Assembly (NCBI GenBank): GCA_022818135.1
Contig: JAFMSR010000017.1
Coordinates: 14,617,092 to 14,681,091 of the forward strand
DNA: 64,000 nucleotides
Direction: 5' to 3'
Source of the DNA: Saxidomus purpurata
Taxonomy: Eukaryota > Mollusca > Bivalvia > Venerida > Veneridae
Under the pieces are notes generated by a model that had not been told where the DNA came from, made no database searches, and was given only the letters and a program-made list of their open reading frames with translations. Positions 26,225 to 36,959 of this stretch are shown here, in pieces (positions within the stretch are counted from its first letter, which is position 1; every line of letters begins with the position of its first letter). Made by a program: the position numbers and the translations under genes.

Positions 26225-26670
26225 GCTTGTTTAAATTTTGTTCTATTCATGAGGTTTAACGTGTGATGTTTGGTCTTTTAATATGCAAGTTTTTGTTCTA
26301 CTTAATTATGAGGTTTTACATATGATATTTGATCTTTTATGTAATTTTTGTTCTACTAAATTATGAGGTTTAACATGTGATGTTTGATCTTTAATTTATG
26401 CAAGTTTTGTTCTACTAAATTATGAGGTGTAACATGTGATATTTGATCTTTTATGCAAGTTTTGTTCTACTTAATGGTGAGGTGTAACATGTGATATTTG
26501 ATCTTTTATGCAAGTTTTGTTCTACTTAATGGTGAGGTGTAACATGTGATATTTGATCTTTTATGCAAGTTTTGTTCTACTTAATGGTGAGGTGTAACAT
26601 GTGATATTTGATCTTTTATGCAAGTTTTGTTCTACTTTTGAGGATGAATATGTGATATTTGATCTTTTAT
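26225..26670 (+). repeat. 55-bp minisatellite, about eight units
   Basis: The landmark TTGTTCTA occurs at about 26238, 26293, 26348, 26407, 26462, 26517, 26572 and 26627, giving a period of 55 (59 once). The units at about 26462-26627 are nearly identical, so the right half expanded most recently. Single-copy relatives lie in copy 1 of the duplication and near 20040. Confidence 0.9.
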
Positions 26671-27506
26671 GCCTGCCTGAGATAAAACTCCCGTTTCACA
26701 TCAGGAGCGGATGGGATTTTCCCTGGCTGACACCATGATGTCATTTGACACATATCAAACAAACCCCGATCACTTAGCCAAGTACAAAATGAAAGAACTA
26801 CAAAGGGTTAGACATTTTATTGCATCATTTGTTCTGTTTTATTTGTTTAGAGAACTAAAAGACCTCTCTTAAGAGTATAGAATGTTATAACAGCTTTCAG
26901 TGAATAATAATTCAGCGAAGGCTTGTAGTTACCCTTAAGCTTTATATCAAACGGAAATATGGCCAGAAAATAACACCGTGGATCTGGTTACATGCTGAAG
27001 ATTATTATTAGGTTGGTAGATATTTTTCACAACATTGTAATCAAAACTAAAGCTGTAACTGTTTTTCTTCGTGTCATAGATTAGTTTATGGCTTCTAAAT
27101 ATAATTTAAGGTAACCAGGGCAAATAAATATGATGGATGAAGTTACCAGGATTTCAATATTAATTTATTTTTATTTGATTTTTGTGTATCTATAATCCAG
27201 ATTTTAAAATCCATATTTTAAAATTAATTCTAGTCTAAAAGCGGTTGTTTTTTTCCCATTAATACCTTGTGCATGTACTATGAAAATCGTGTATTAGCGG
27301 ACAGATGCGCTGTTTAACTCTTTTGTTTTACTAATGCGTCTATGAATTTAAACTTCAATATTATTCACAAAGTGTTACAGTTTGTCAGGTAAGGTTTTCA
27401 GGTATAACTAGACACTGTTGTCATTTAATTTTATTAACGATAAACCTATAGCCATGATCTTACATTTATAGTTATGTTTATACCGCTGCTGTACATAAAT
27501 TTTTCA

Positions 27507-27845
27507 CTTAAAGCTGCTCGCTCTCAGATTAAGTTCTTCAAACTGTATGAAAATAACATATTTTAGAACATATAGTGATATAAAAAAGTTCCAGTATAAA
27601 TTCCTGTCGGTATATCTGTAGATCTGAAATAATACGCTACATAATTTAATAAAACGTTGCATTTCCAATATAAACATATAGTGTAGCAGTGCCGTAAAAT
27701 CAGCATTTCAATCGATATTTTGCAAATTCCTACCTAGATTTTTACTTCTATTGTTGATTCAAGGCTTAAGTTTTATATTTATGTATCAGTATGTCATTTT
27801 TGAAATATTATTTTTCTACGGCAACTGAGAGCGAGCAGCTTTAAG
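27507..27845. mobile_element. 339-bp TTAA-edged MITE with perfect 21-bp TIRs
   Basis: The left end (27507-27527, CTTAAAGCTGCTCGCTCTCA plus G) is mirrored exactly at 27825-27845. TTAA lies just inside both edges, as in the MITE pair at 6099-6997. There is no coding content. Duplication copy 1 lacks it at the equivalent position (about 17420-17520). Confidence 0.8.
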
Positions 27846-28905
27846 GGACAATCCGTTCCTAGCTTGAGAGAACTTGTGTGTAGTATCTTATGCAATGTAT
27901 AATGTATTTGTATAGCTGTAAAATCAAGACTTTGAAATTTCCATTTTATATCAATTGTAGATAAACCACTTATTGATATTTTCTATGTGAATGATATATG
28001 CAGAACAGGCACTACTGAGCAAAATTTATATTACGTCCTTTTCCCTGATCATAGTTACGTGACACTAGCTTGCAGCATATCAACTGTAAAAAAAAACTTA
28101 ACTGAAATATTTCCACACGAATGAAAATCGTTTTTAATTCGCACGAAATGTGTATAGATATTTTTATGACCATCTTAACATCACATAGGATACTTTCCAT
28201 ACAATGGATCACTCTTTTCGGTGAAAGGGAGAATAAGATTGTTTTATGTTCAATGAAGCTTTATGCTAAAATTGGTTTTCTTACATTGAACATCGACCTC
28301 GGATAAATGATTAAGCGAGCGCTTCCCGCATTCCGCCACACAGTTATTAATTTTCCACTAGACAGACTCTTTGATTTAGGACCTTCTTAAAGCTTTGGAG
28401 ATTAAATCAATTTACATAATAATTGTCTGAGCTCCTGTTTATCACAAGCCGCCGTATGCAACATAAATAAGAGTTTCCCTGCTGAAATATCGAACAAAGT
28501 GTGATATTGTTTAATGAATCTTTTCAATTTTGTCTCAAGCTTTGTATGTTTCTCTCTCTTCAGACATTGATTTTCCTCTTAGAGAACTTAAAATACAGGA
28601 CAAAAGTCACATGAGATCATTCTTGAAATTGGCATGGCATTTAATTAATTCCATGTCTTCAATCCAGAGCATTGATGATATGGCTTATGACAAGTGATGG
28701 ACGGGTCGTGCAAGAGCGGAACATGATAATGTTATCATCGCTTCTCTAAACTAGTGATGACAATCAGATCCCACATGAGATTGTTATATACAACAACTTT
28801 CAATGTTTTACTTTCCAGCTAAGATTCTGGAAAAGAAAGACCCAGGGTATCGAGACGGCAATCCGGTGACTGAAAGTAAAAATTCTTGGTAAATGAACAT
28901 CCACA

Positions 28906-30421
28906 ATTCTGTACATAGTTAAGATTGTTACTGTGAACATCTTAATTAATTTTCATTTTGTTAGCTAAGTAGGCCTATCTTATAGCTATTTCCTAATCAA
29001 TTGGTTGAGATATTCTAAGCTAAGTTGCGCGAAATTCTTATAAAACTTTTTTTATAACAGTAGTGTAATTTACTTGCTCATTGGGCTATCAAAAATACGT
29101 AAAGAACCCATTACTAGATTGAAATCAAAATTGCTGTATGCAGTTGTCAGTCACCTTTTTTTCAACCAAATTTAAAGTATATTAGCGTAAATAGATAAAT
29201 TTTATATGCAAAATAAATTTGTACATAACATCTACTGCTTCCAACCTCTGTTATGTATACCAGCAACGTATCAAAAAATGCCAACTCACTATCAAGCGCA
29301 ACACTCACCAGGTTCCAAACAGAAGAAGAATGAATTGTTAAACTTTGAGGAAAATGGAGGATATATATGTAGGATATATTACATAGTTAACGCTTCATAT
29401 AGACATCATAATGGCAATCCTTTAGCCAAGTGCAACAAGTCAAGCACATAACAGGCAACAACCATAGAAGCACTTTTTTAAATCCCAATAGAAGGATAAA
29501 TATTTCAACTTTGAGGAAAATGGCGACAGGGTACATAGTTAAACCCCCATTCAAACATCATAATGGCAGCATAAATGTTCAGAGAAAGTAAATTAAACAA
29601 TGTGGTTTCTCTAGTCCATTTCATTTCGTTTTCCCATTTTGAAATCTTTCAACACAGTCTTAAGACTTAGTACAAGTACCACCTCTCAAAGATGCGGGAG
29701 TCATAATAATATTTCTACGGAAGAAAAAGACTAGTACATGTATATAAAGGACAATGTAGTAAACGGTTACAAAATCGTCTTACACTGTCTGCAGAGTTGC
29801 TATGTTCGGGAACAGAGTAAGTCCTCAGTATTAAACAGCGCGTCTTATCGTATATAATAATCAACTAGTTTTGTATCAATTTAGACAGGCAATACTTTGT
29901 TTTATTCAATTTTAACGAAACGAAAAGAGCTAGCATCATGTTTGTCCGCCACCGTCACGGTCAAGTGAGATAATTTCGTAAGTCGCTGACTGAAATCTCC
30001 GAACCTGTCATAGTAACGGCCATGGGCCCAGCGCTGTTCGGACCATTAACGGTATGTGGAATTTGGCCCTTTCTTACGTAATGATAGGACTCTAGTAACC
30101 TTGATTTTCCTATAGAACAATTGTAGGGAAAGTGTCCGTCTGATCAAAATGATCCAAAATTTGGGTTTGGCCAACGGACGTTTAACTGCTATTATTTCAT
30201 TATCATCAACGATAGAATCATTGTAACAACCGTGATCATAGGTCTGCAGTAAGTTAATCAGTCAGAACATTTTGAGTAACCACACGAACTATTAAATTTT
30301 ACTTTTAAGAGTTGAGAAACTGATAAATCCATTTTCATAATTTTCTTAGGGATTACCTATAGTAATTCAGGTAATATGTCTAAAAAATGTTATTAAGCTC
30401 TTTTTTGCCAGGTAGACTCAC
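28906..30421. other. Mostly noncoding, with a short direct duplication
   Basis: AACTTTGAGGAAAATGG at about 29340 and 29508 starts a diverged direct duplication (to about 29420 and 29573, both with ACATCATAATGGC). TATATAAAGG at about 29739-29748 is a TATA-box match upstream of an ATG (29800) and GTAAGT, a weak first-exon candidate only. A GC-richer patch at about 29940-30060 ends in a GTATGT donor-like site but its frames are interrupted. Confidence 0.4.
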
Positions 30422-30580
30422 TTTCTTTACGTTTGCGCGGTCACAGTATGGGGTTCGCTCGGAATTTGTAGGCTTAGATCTTTGAAAAAGTTGGTTCCAA
30501 AACGATGCCCGCGATTCAAAGTCCATAATATATTCTGCGAGTAGATGTTCCAGTTCTGCACATGTAAGACGTCTTGGTAC
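30422..30580 (-). CDS. Internal coding exon of an unidentified gene (53 codons)
   Basis: On the minus strand, AAATTTGCAG|GTACC gives an acceptor before 30580 and GTAAAGAAA|GTGAGTC a donor after 30422. The enclosed 159 bases are open in one frame, exactly 53 codons, phase 0 at both ends. The peptide begins VPRRLTCAELEHLLAEYIMD, continues with DFESRASFWNQLF and ends CDRANVKK. It is charged and balanced in composition, unlike the Phe/Ile/Lys-rich chance frames around it. It joins in phase to the exon-like segment at 32684-32759. I cannot name the family: Trp/Phe-rich helical spacing around FWNQLF vaguely recalls C-terminal parts of phosphodiesterase-like enzymes, but that is not strong enough for a call. 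Confidence 0.55.
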
Positions 30581-32683
30581 CTGCAAATTTAATGTAACAT
30601 TAATCCTTCAGCATATAATTCATATTTTTCGCCATTTTGTATAATTGTTTTAAGCAGGTTGTTTGAAAATATTAAGATAGCATTTGCAGCTTTAATCAGG
30701 TGGCAACTCTATGGTGTTTAAGTTTTCCTAATTGTTGCAATTGCAAACAGTACTGTGTCGACTTGATAATTCATTGAACATGTTTGCTGGAAACAAATTG
30801 TTGACATCACACGAAGACGACAGACACAAGGTGATCCTAAAAGCTTAAATCAGTTGACTTTATTTTAATGACGTCCGTAAACTTACACAGTAATAAAACT
30901 TATTACTAGGATATCCGTGCGAAACATCCAACTATTTAAATTAGGCAGGAATAGACTGACGTAACTGGCCATTTTAAAATCATTTTTAGCAAGCTAACTA
31001 AGCCAGAATTGGTATCGATAAGGGAAAATATAAATATATTATCTTGTGGTCAGCTGAGTTCACTGTATTAGCAAGGATAAGGTGGGATAGGATTTCGGAG
31101 CAGCTATAAACCAAGAAGTTTGTTCCAAAACGATGCAAGTTCAACTATCCATGATGGGCCTACATTGCTCGAATAAAACAGATTTTCCCGTTATCAATAG
31201 CAAAACAAAATTCTGCTAACTATTAAGTATAACATTAAACCTTGAAGCATAAAGAAATTCAAAATTTTATACCATTTAGATTTAATTGTTGTTAAGTTAA
31301 TTGTTTGATAAAAATATTACCAGATAACACTTTGCTAAGTTTGAACAGCAACTCATATGTGTTTAATGAGATTGTGCATATAGTCCTTGCCATAGCAACA
31401 GACTTCTGAACCAAATATTGAAATTCAATGAAGGGCCATATTTGTACTAAATTTATACAACCAATTATCTGCCTTGACTGTTTGGGAGTACCTTATAGAC
31501 TTGAAGCAAAGTTCAGTTAATATCATAAGTGGTTACTGACATATGTGCATGATAGTACTTAGGTGACATAACTTTAACCAAATTTTAAAATCAAACACAA
31601 AGGGCTAAAACTGATTACTAGGATATCCATACGAAAAGTTATCTCATACTGTAGTGACACCCCGAATAGACATGTAACAAGGTTTCAAGTAATATCATAA
31701 GTGTTTATTAACCATATGTGCATGAATTAGTATTGAGCAGACGTAATTTTAAGCCATAAGCGCAAAATTCCGACGCAGACGCCAAATTCGGCGCGTTCAA
31801 GTGTTTTTTTGCTTGCATATTAAAACTCAAAATAGTCGGCTAAAATTGTAATATGGACAGTTGTAATTAATCTTTAACAAAATATACTTAACTGATATCA
31901 CTTAAGTCATATTTTCTTGCTTCTTTTTTACATTGATATTTCCATGCTATGGAGCTACAAACGTCAACAAAAAATTCCCATACAAACATATTTCTACAAA
32001 ATAACTTTAAACGTTAATTCGTCTATATGCATGAATGTAGGCTGATATTTAAATGATTATTGGTTAAGTTTGGACAATACGTTTGATTTTTTTGAGGCTA
32101 GTATATTGAACCCATTGATTTTTTAATTAATGTTAACATTATGACATCGAAACTGACGTCATGAATTGATACCTATGATGTCATTTTATTTTTATAATTC
32201 ATTTTAATATATTTCTAAGTACAAATGCTTGTCTGTAAAGAGTGGTCAGTGCCTTTTGTCTGTTAAATTAACGGGTCATATTTATTTGAAATTTGCGTAC
32301 TAATGTATATCGTGTCCAATTTATGCGTTCAAAGTTACGATATTTATTCCCGTAGTTTTTACTTTTCGTATTGAACGACAAGTCTGCGACAGCTATACCG
32401 GAAGTATATATTTTGCCATTGATGAACCGATTCTGATTTCAACGCTTCAATTTTTATATAATTTTCGGAATGGCAAGCTATATGCGAATATTATCGAAGT
32501 AAAGATATTACTTTCTGAATAAAACCACGTCTACAACGACGTCATTTCCGGAAACATTTAAAAGAATAGAATGCGCCTTATTTTAGAAGGTTTTGAATAA
32601 CTTTCTATTTTTGATATCATGAAACTTTTGTAAATAATATCGTCTAACGTGCGATAAAAATGGCTTGCTGTGTTCTGACTTAC
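30581..32683 (-). other. Putative intron between the two minus-strand exons
   Basis: Bounded by GTAAGTC after the upstream exon and TTTGCAG before the downstream exon, in minus-strand orientation, about 2.1 kb long. It holds a partial dispersed repeat (31380-31840). No further exon was found in it. Confidence 0.4.
31380..31840 (+). repeat. Partial dispersed repeat, family B
   Basis: Shares the phrases AAGGGCCATA, TTATCTGCCTTGACTGT, AAGTGGTTACTGA and ATATGTGCATGATAGTA with 36960-38136, and ends with a CCGACGCAGACGCC run and a decayed AATAGTCGGCTAAAA. It is a truncated relative of the larger copy and noncoding. Confidence 0.6.
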
Positions 32684-32759
32684 TTTTTCCAGCAAATGCC
32701 ATTTATATAACGCCCTGATGTTGTGAAAGTGAGACGATTCGAGGAAGAGTAAGGCTAAC
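32684..32759 (-). CDS. Upstream coding exon of the same minus-strand gene
   Basis: On the minus strand, CCCTGTGTTTAG|G is a pyrimidine-rich acceptor and GGAAAAA|GTAAGTC a strong donor, bounding 76 bases. One frame is open through it (LALLFLESSHFHNIRALYKW then HLLEK) and ends in phase 0, exactly the phase in which the exon at 30422-30580 begins. A second frame has ATG in TATAAATGG but would hit a stop inside the next exon, so it is disfavoured. The frame stays open beyond the donor to 32558, but the donor quality favours splicing. No family was recognised; exons further upstream were not found. Confidence 0.45.
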
Positions 32760-33039
32760 CTAAACACAGGGAAATGTCAAGTAATCACTAAATCACAAGT
32801 TTTCCATGATGCCCAATACTTTACGCTAACCATGGAACAAGCGCTCAATAAGTCAATTTATTACCTATAGTATGCCAAAGTACTTGCTAAGGACTCACTG
32901 CTTGCTTATGACTCGGCGGTTGTCTAAGAAATAGCGGTTGTAAAGAAGTCAGTTTTACTTGGGAAGTCAGTGTGTTTATAGAAACTCACTGGTTGCTAAG
33001 GAACTCACCGGGAAGGTGATTTCAGCGACTTGGAGTCAG

Positions 33040-33720
33040 CTTGATTTGAACACTCTTGGTGGTCCGTTTTCTCCAAGGGCTCCTATTTAAATACAATTGG
33101 ACAAGAGTTCCCTAGCATGTAATGCTAAATATCTTAGCTCCGAGGAGGCTTGATTTGAACAAATCTTGCTAGATGACCACTAGACGTCAACTTGAGGTGT
33201 CAATTTTGACCCCGGAGGCATGATAAGTTGAACAAACTTGTAAAGAGGTTTACTAGGCACTGCTATATGTCAAATATCTAGGCTCTAGACCTTGTGGTTT
33301 TGGAGAAGAAGATTTTTAAAGGTTTGCCTATACATGCTTTATATGTATAACCAAGTGACCCCCTGGGTTGGGCCAATATTGACCCATTGGCATCGGTTTG
33401 AAAAAAGTTGGTAGAAGTCCACTTGACAATGATGTATACTCAGTTTATAATCTCTAGGCCTTGTGGTTTTGGAGAAGAAGTTTTCTAATGTTTTTTTTAT
33501 AATTTGTTGCAATAACAACCAGAGCTCTGCATGGAATAGTCTTCGAACAGTTTTCATGCAAGGAAAATCATTCCGGCCATGTTTTATCAATATTGGCCCG
33601 GTGGTTTCAAAGGAGATGTCTTTTGAAGCATAATATTGACGAGACGACGGACGACGACGGACACTAATCCATCCTAATAGCTCACCCTGATGCAGCGGGC
33701 TATAAAGCTTCTACGGTCCT
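33040..33720 (+). repeat. Dispersed repeat, family C (best copy)
   Basis: Imperfect tandem units of about 150-200 bp share TTGATTTGAACAAATCTTGC, TCTAGGCCTTGTGGTTTTGG and AGAAGAAGTTTT. The segment ends with a GACGACGGACGACGACGGAC run and AGCTCACCCTGATGCAGCGG, which I recall as a common bivalve repeat terminus. The minus-strand frame at 33339-33590 is a by-product. Confidence 0.65.
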
Positions 33721-34615
33721 TGCAGAGTAAGCATTTCTTGATAACGGTTTCAAGATTGTCTCATAAAATTGAAGCTAACTGCGTGAAATAACATTTTGTA
33801 TCAAACAACTACCAGTATTTTATCTATTTCCGACCTAAATCAATCAGGTGTTATCCTTTTATTGTGTAGTAACAAAAGAAATGCATGGAATGCATTCATC
33901 TAAAAGACACCCAAAACATCCCTGGGTAGCGTTTGACCAAATATTCGTTAAAATCCTTCAAGGGGTTTGATATAATGAGGCGGACACTGAATTTAAAATG
34001 TCATGTGACTTCAGTGTAAGTGGCTTTGATACCGCACGGAAGTCAGACCAGGTTTTACAGATAGATCGGACCCTTAGTGACATTAAGACACGATAAATTC
34101 CTGATGCAATACGGTTACTGCGCATACACGGAACTTAACAGACGGACATGTCTGTATCCATATCATAGCCACCAGGCTAGAATGATTCACATACTATTTC
34201 ATTAATTTTTCAAAAATATTTTTTTCAGTTCTTTTTTTCAAAATGAGGCTCTTTCATTTACTTTGAACAGCAAAGGGAGTTATTATCGATTTAAGACCAT
34301 GAGTATACAGATTCAATAATAAAAAAATGATCAAGTTTCCACAATATAACCTATGATACCCCAGACGTATCAAACAAGTTAAATGGAATAGTGTCCATTA
34401 ACCCCCACTACCTTAATGGAGCAAAATATGCAATATGATGGATCAGTTTTTCAACTTTTTAAATTAAAGAGATCCTGTTCTTCACATATGTAACACAGTG
34501 AAAATCATGTGACACAGTGAAACATATAATTATGTTCCAACAAACTATGTACCAAACAAAAGTCGGCATATGTGTAGACAATATACAATATTTACCGTGT
34601 AAACACCCAATATAA

Positions 34616-35029
34616 ATCCATGTATGTTTTCGTACTGTGCATGAAGAAATTTTAGAAAAATATTCTTCAATGCTGAGTTTGCCAACCACAATGTGCCGCG
34701 TATCTGCCAGCGTAACATATCATACTTTCTTAACCACTTTGCCTCTTGGTAAATCTTTGTATTTTGTATATTCTATCGTAGAAGAAAGGTTTTTTTGTTC
34801 AGGAGAAAAAGTTATTTTTAAACTAACTGCCAACTGTACTCCGACGTGGCGTTGCAATGGAAACGAAGTGAATACTCACATGTTTAACACTGTAATAAAA
34901 TACGTGTACAACATGTTTGAGTTCTTTCGTTATTCGCATTGCTTTCACTTTAACAATGGAAAAACTGTTTTGATTTCTTGCCATATGTACGACGGTCTAA
35001 CAGAACGGACATATATCTTTGCACCTTGA
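34616..35029 (+). CDS. Hypothetical ORF or terminal exon, Cys-containing
   Basis: The frame opens after a TAA at 34613 and runs to a stop at 35029, about 137 codons, one of the longest in the window and not part of any repeat I recognise. AG acceptor candidates occur at about 34645 and 34655; the first in-frame ATG is at 34670. The C-terminal half has six cysteines (in CSGEKVIFKL, NCTPTWRCNG, SHCFHF and LISCHMYDG), with alternating hydrophobic strands and W, G and Y residues, loosely like a secreted beta-sandwich domain. No signal peptide is visible, as expected if it is a last exon. No family was recognised, and a chance frame cannot be excluded. Confidence 0.33.
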   Translation: MHVCFRTVHEEILEKYSSMLSLPTTMCRVSASVTYHTFLTTLPLGKSLYFVYSIVEERFFCSGEKVIFKLTANCTPTWRCNGNEVNTHMFNTVIKYVYNMFEFFRYSHCFHFNNGKTVLISCHMYDGLTERTYIFAP

Positions 35030-35224
35030 AAGATACTGACTGCACTTGTCTGTAACCAAATTATACTTGTGCATTTTAAGACAATTTTTAGCTTTATTAA
35101 GCATGATATGCTAAGGAATATTTTTTCTTTTTTGTTTTGCATTTTTAGAAAAGGTTTATGACTTTTTTATTTTTGTTTAAAATTGTTGTAATGTTTTTAT
35201 TATTATCTTTATGATATTTGTTTA

Positions 35225-35296
35225 CGGCGGGCACACTTCATTTAACCATCCCGAACCGGTGAAGTTAACAGTAATGTACTACTATGAGTCAAGGTA
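35225..35296 (+). other. Diverged copy of a splice-bounded 60-bp motif
   Basis: TTTACGGCGGGCACACTTC near 35223 and CAAG|GTAAGAAACTG near 35290 match, in order, the better copies at 39238-39290 and 40481-40552. The central part has diverged and does not keep a frame. Confidence 0.35.
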
Positions 35297-36959
35297 AGAA
35301 ACTGCCCAAATTAAATGACATTATTAAACTAAAAACCCGGAACCCTTAATGTGGAGGTTACAATTTTGATAGAAACACGGTAATCTTGCCATAAAACAGT
35401 TCTGTCTTTCCACTTGCTTTGCTTTTTTTGAACCAATTATGCAGACTACCTAAGTATCGGAATTAACTTAATTTAAACCCACGACCTCTAGATTAAAGGT
35501 CCTATTGTGGCTATCATAGTTAGCAAGTTTAGTTATTTTCATCTATAGAACCCGTTTCTCAGTTCTTATCATGGCCAAGTGCGCCAAGATATATACAGTA
35601 GTATGTAAAGCTTAATTAACTATTGCCACTAGTGCATTAACGTCTAGCCTCGAAAATTGTGTCACGACTTGCATTGAGCGTGAAAGGCTTTACTCCATTT
35701 TTGCGGAGCATGGTAATTCATGTTCTTTGTTAGGGCATAACTAAGATGAAACCCTTTTTTTCTTCATAGATTTATGACTATTAAAATAAGTGCGACATGC
35801 AATTAAAAAGATGTGTCTCCACTTACTTCAGAAGCATGGCGTGGCACTGACTATGCTTGAACGTCATTTCCGCGAGTTCAAATTCTTTCTTTTGTATTAT
35901 AACGTCAGAAAATAGGTTTCGTCTTGCAGATAAAAGTCTATTTATAAAATATCCTTACCAAGTAATTAACATTCGACGTGCGGAAATTGCTAGAAAACAA
36001 GAGTGCCAAACTGAAAAATACCATAAAGACGCATAAATAGTAACATGTTAGTAGTATCCGTTTAGTAAAACTTACTAGAACAATAGAGAAAGGCTAACTC
36101 GTCTTATTTTTACACTATAGAGGAGACGGCCTATTTCATAATTTTTGATAGTAACGGGCAAAAATCCAGACAGACTGCCTAGGCGAATATTTGTCTGGTA
36201 TCAAACTTGGCCTAGATCATTATGCTCATAGAGCTTTTCAGCTTAAGTTAAGCAGAATATCGAAGGAAAATCTGTTCATTTTTATTTTGCATTTTTATGA
36301 TTAAAATTTATGACTTTTTAATTTTTAGTTTAAAATTTGGATGGTTATGAACTTTGCCGTGATATTATGCCTACAAACATTTTGACTATAGTTTGCAAAA
36401 CAACATAGGAACACTTGTTTGTACTAGAACAGTGGACAAGCTGATTTGGTCAATTTTACATAAGTCAAGGGCCATAACGTCCAAAAATGCCTGTGTCGAT
36501 TCGGCTGGTTAATCAAACTTAGCCCAGATATTATTCCGACAAACCTTTTGATTAACTTCGGTGAAGATCAGATGAAAACTGTTCGACTTAGAGAGCGGAC
36601 AAATTGTGTTCGCTTTCCACTTCCTCCACGGTTTATGATCTATTATGCGTCTTCTTACGGGACAACGGAATAAAGTCATAACTTACCTTGTGTCAAAATG
36701 AGGCTTTATAAGCCTTTAGGCCGCAAGTCAGACAAGACGGCAGTACATAACACAGCAACTCAATTATTTTGTTTGCTAATAAAACGGAAAACTTTTATCA
36801 GTGTAATAAGCAAAACAAAATTCTGTGACTCTTAAGGTATAAAACCCTTAGGAAAGTTGAATCATAATAAAAGTCAAAATCTATAACTATAGATTTAATT
36901 TTTGGTAAATTAATTGTTTGATACAAAATTTAGCCTGATTTTTATTGCAAGGTTTGATA
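35297..36959. other. Noncoding with decayed repeat fragments
   Basis: No gene seen. Around 36400-36700 are phrases such as AAGGGCCATAA and GCCTGTGTCGATTCGGCTGG that belong to the same general repeat vocabulary as family B. The rest is AT-rich. Confidence 0.4.

Larger units (their letters stand above)
18845..28905 (+). repeat. Diverged 10-kb segmental duplication, copy 2
   Basis: Direct copy of 8790-18350 with the same block order. Relative to copy 1 it has gained the 1-kb elements at 20420-21404 and 23799-24809, a MITE at 21986-22418, an approximately 950-bp element at 25259-26208, an expanded 55-bp minisatellite and a MITE at 27507-27845. The 114-codon minus-strand frame at 22655-22999 corresponds to a frame with stops and indels in copy 1, although patches such as YQSATIL..AMIRK are kept in both. 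Confidence 0.8.

Noticed and set aside
29940..30060. GC-rich patch ending in GTATGT as an exon
   Set aside because: The open part is only about 25 codons, the acceptor lacks a pyrimidine tract, and the patch resembles dispersed-repeat sequence.
32701..32710. ATG in TATAAATGG inside the exon at 32684-32759 as a start codon
   Set aside because: Its frame meets a stop inside the next exon (30422-30580), while the alternative frame stays open across the junction.
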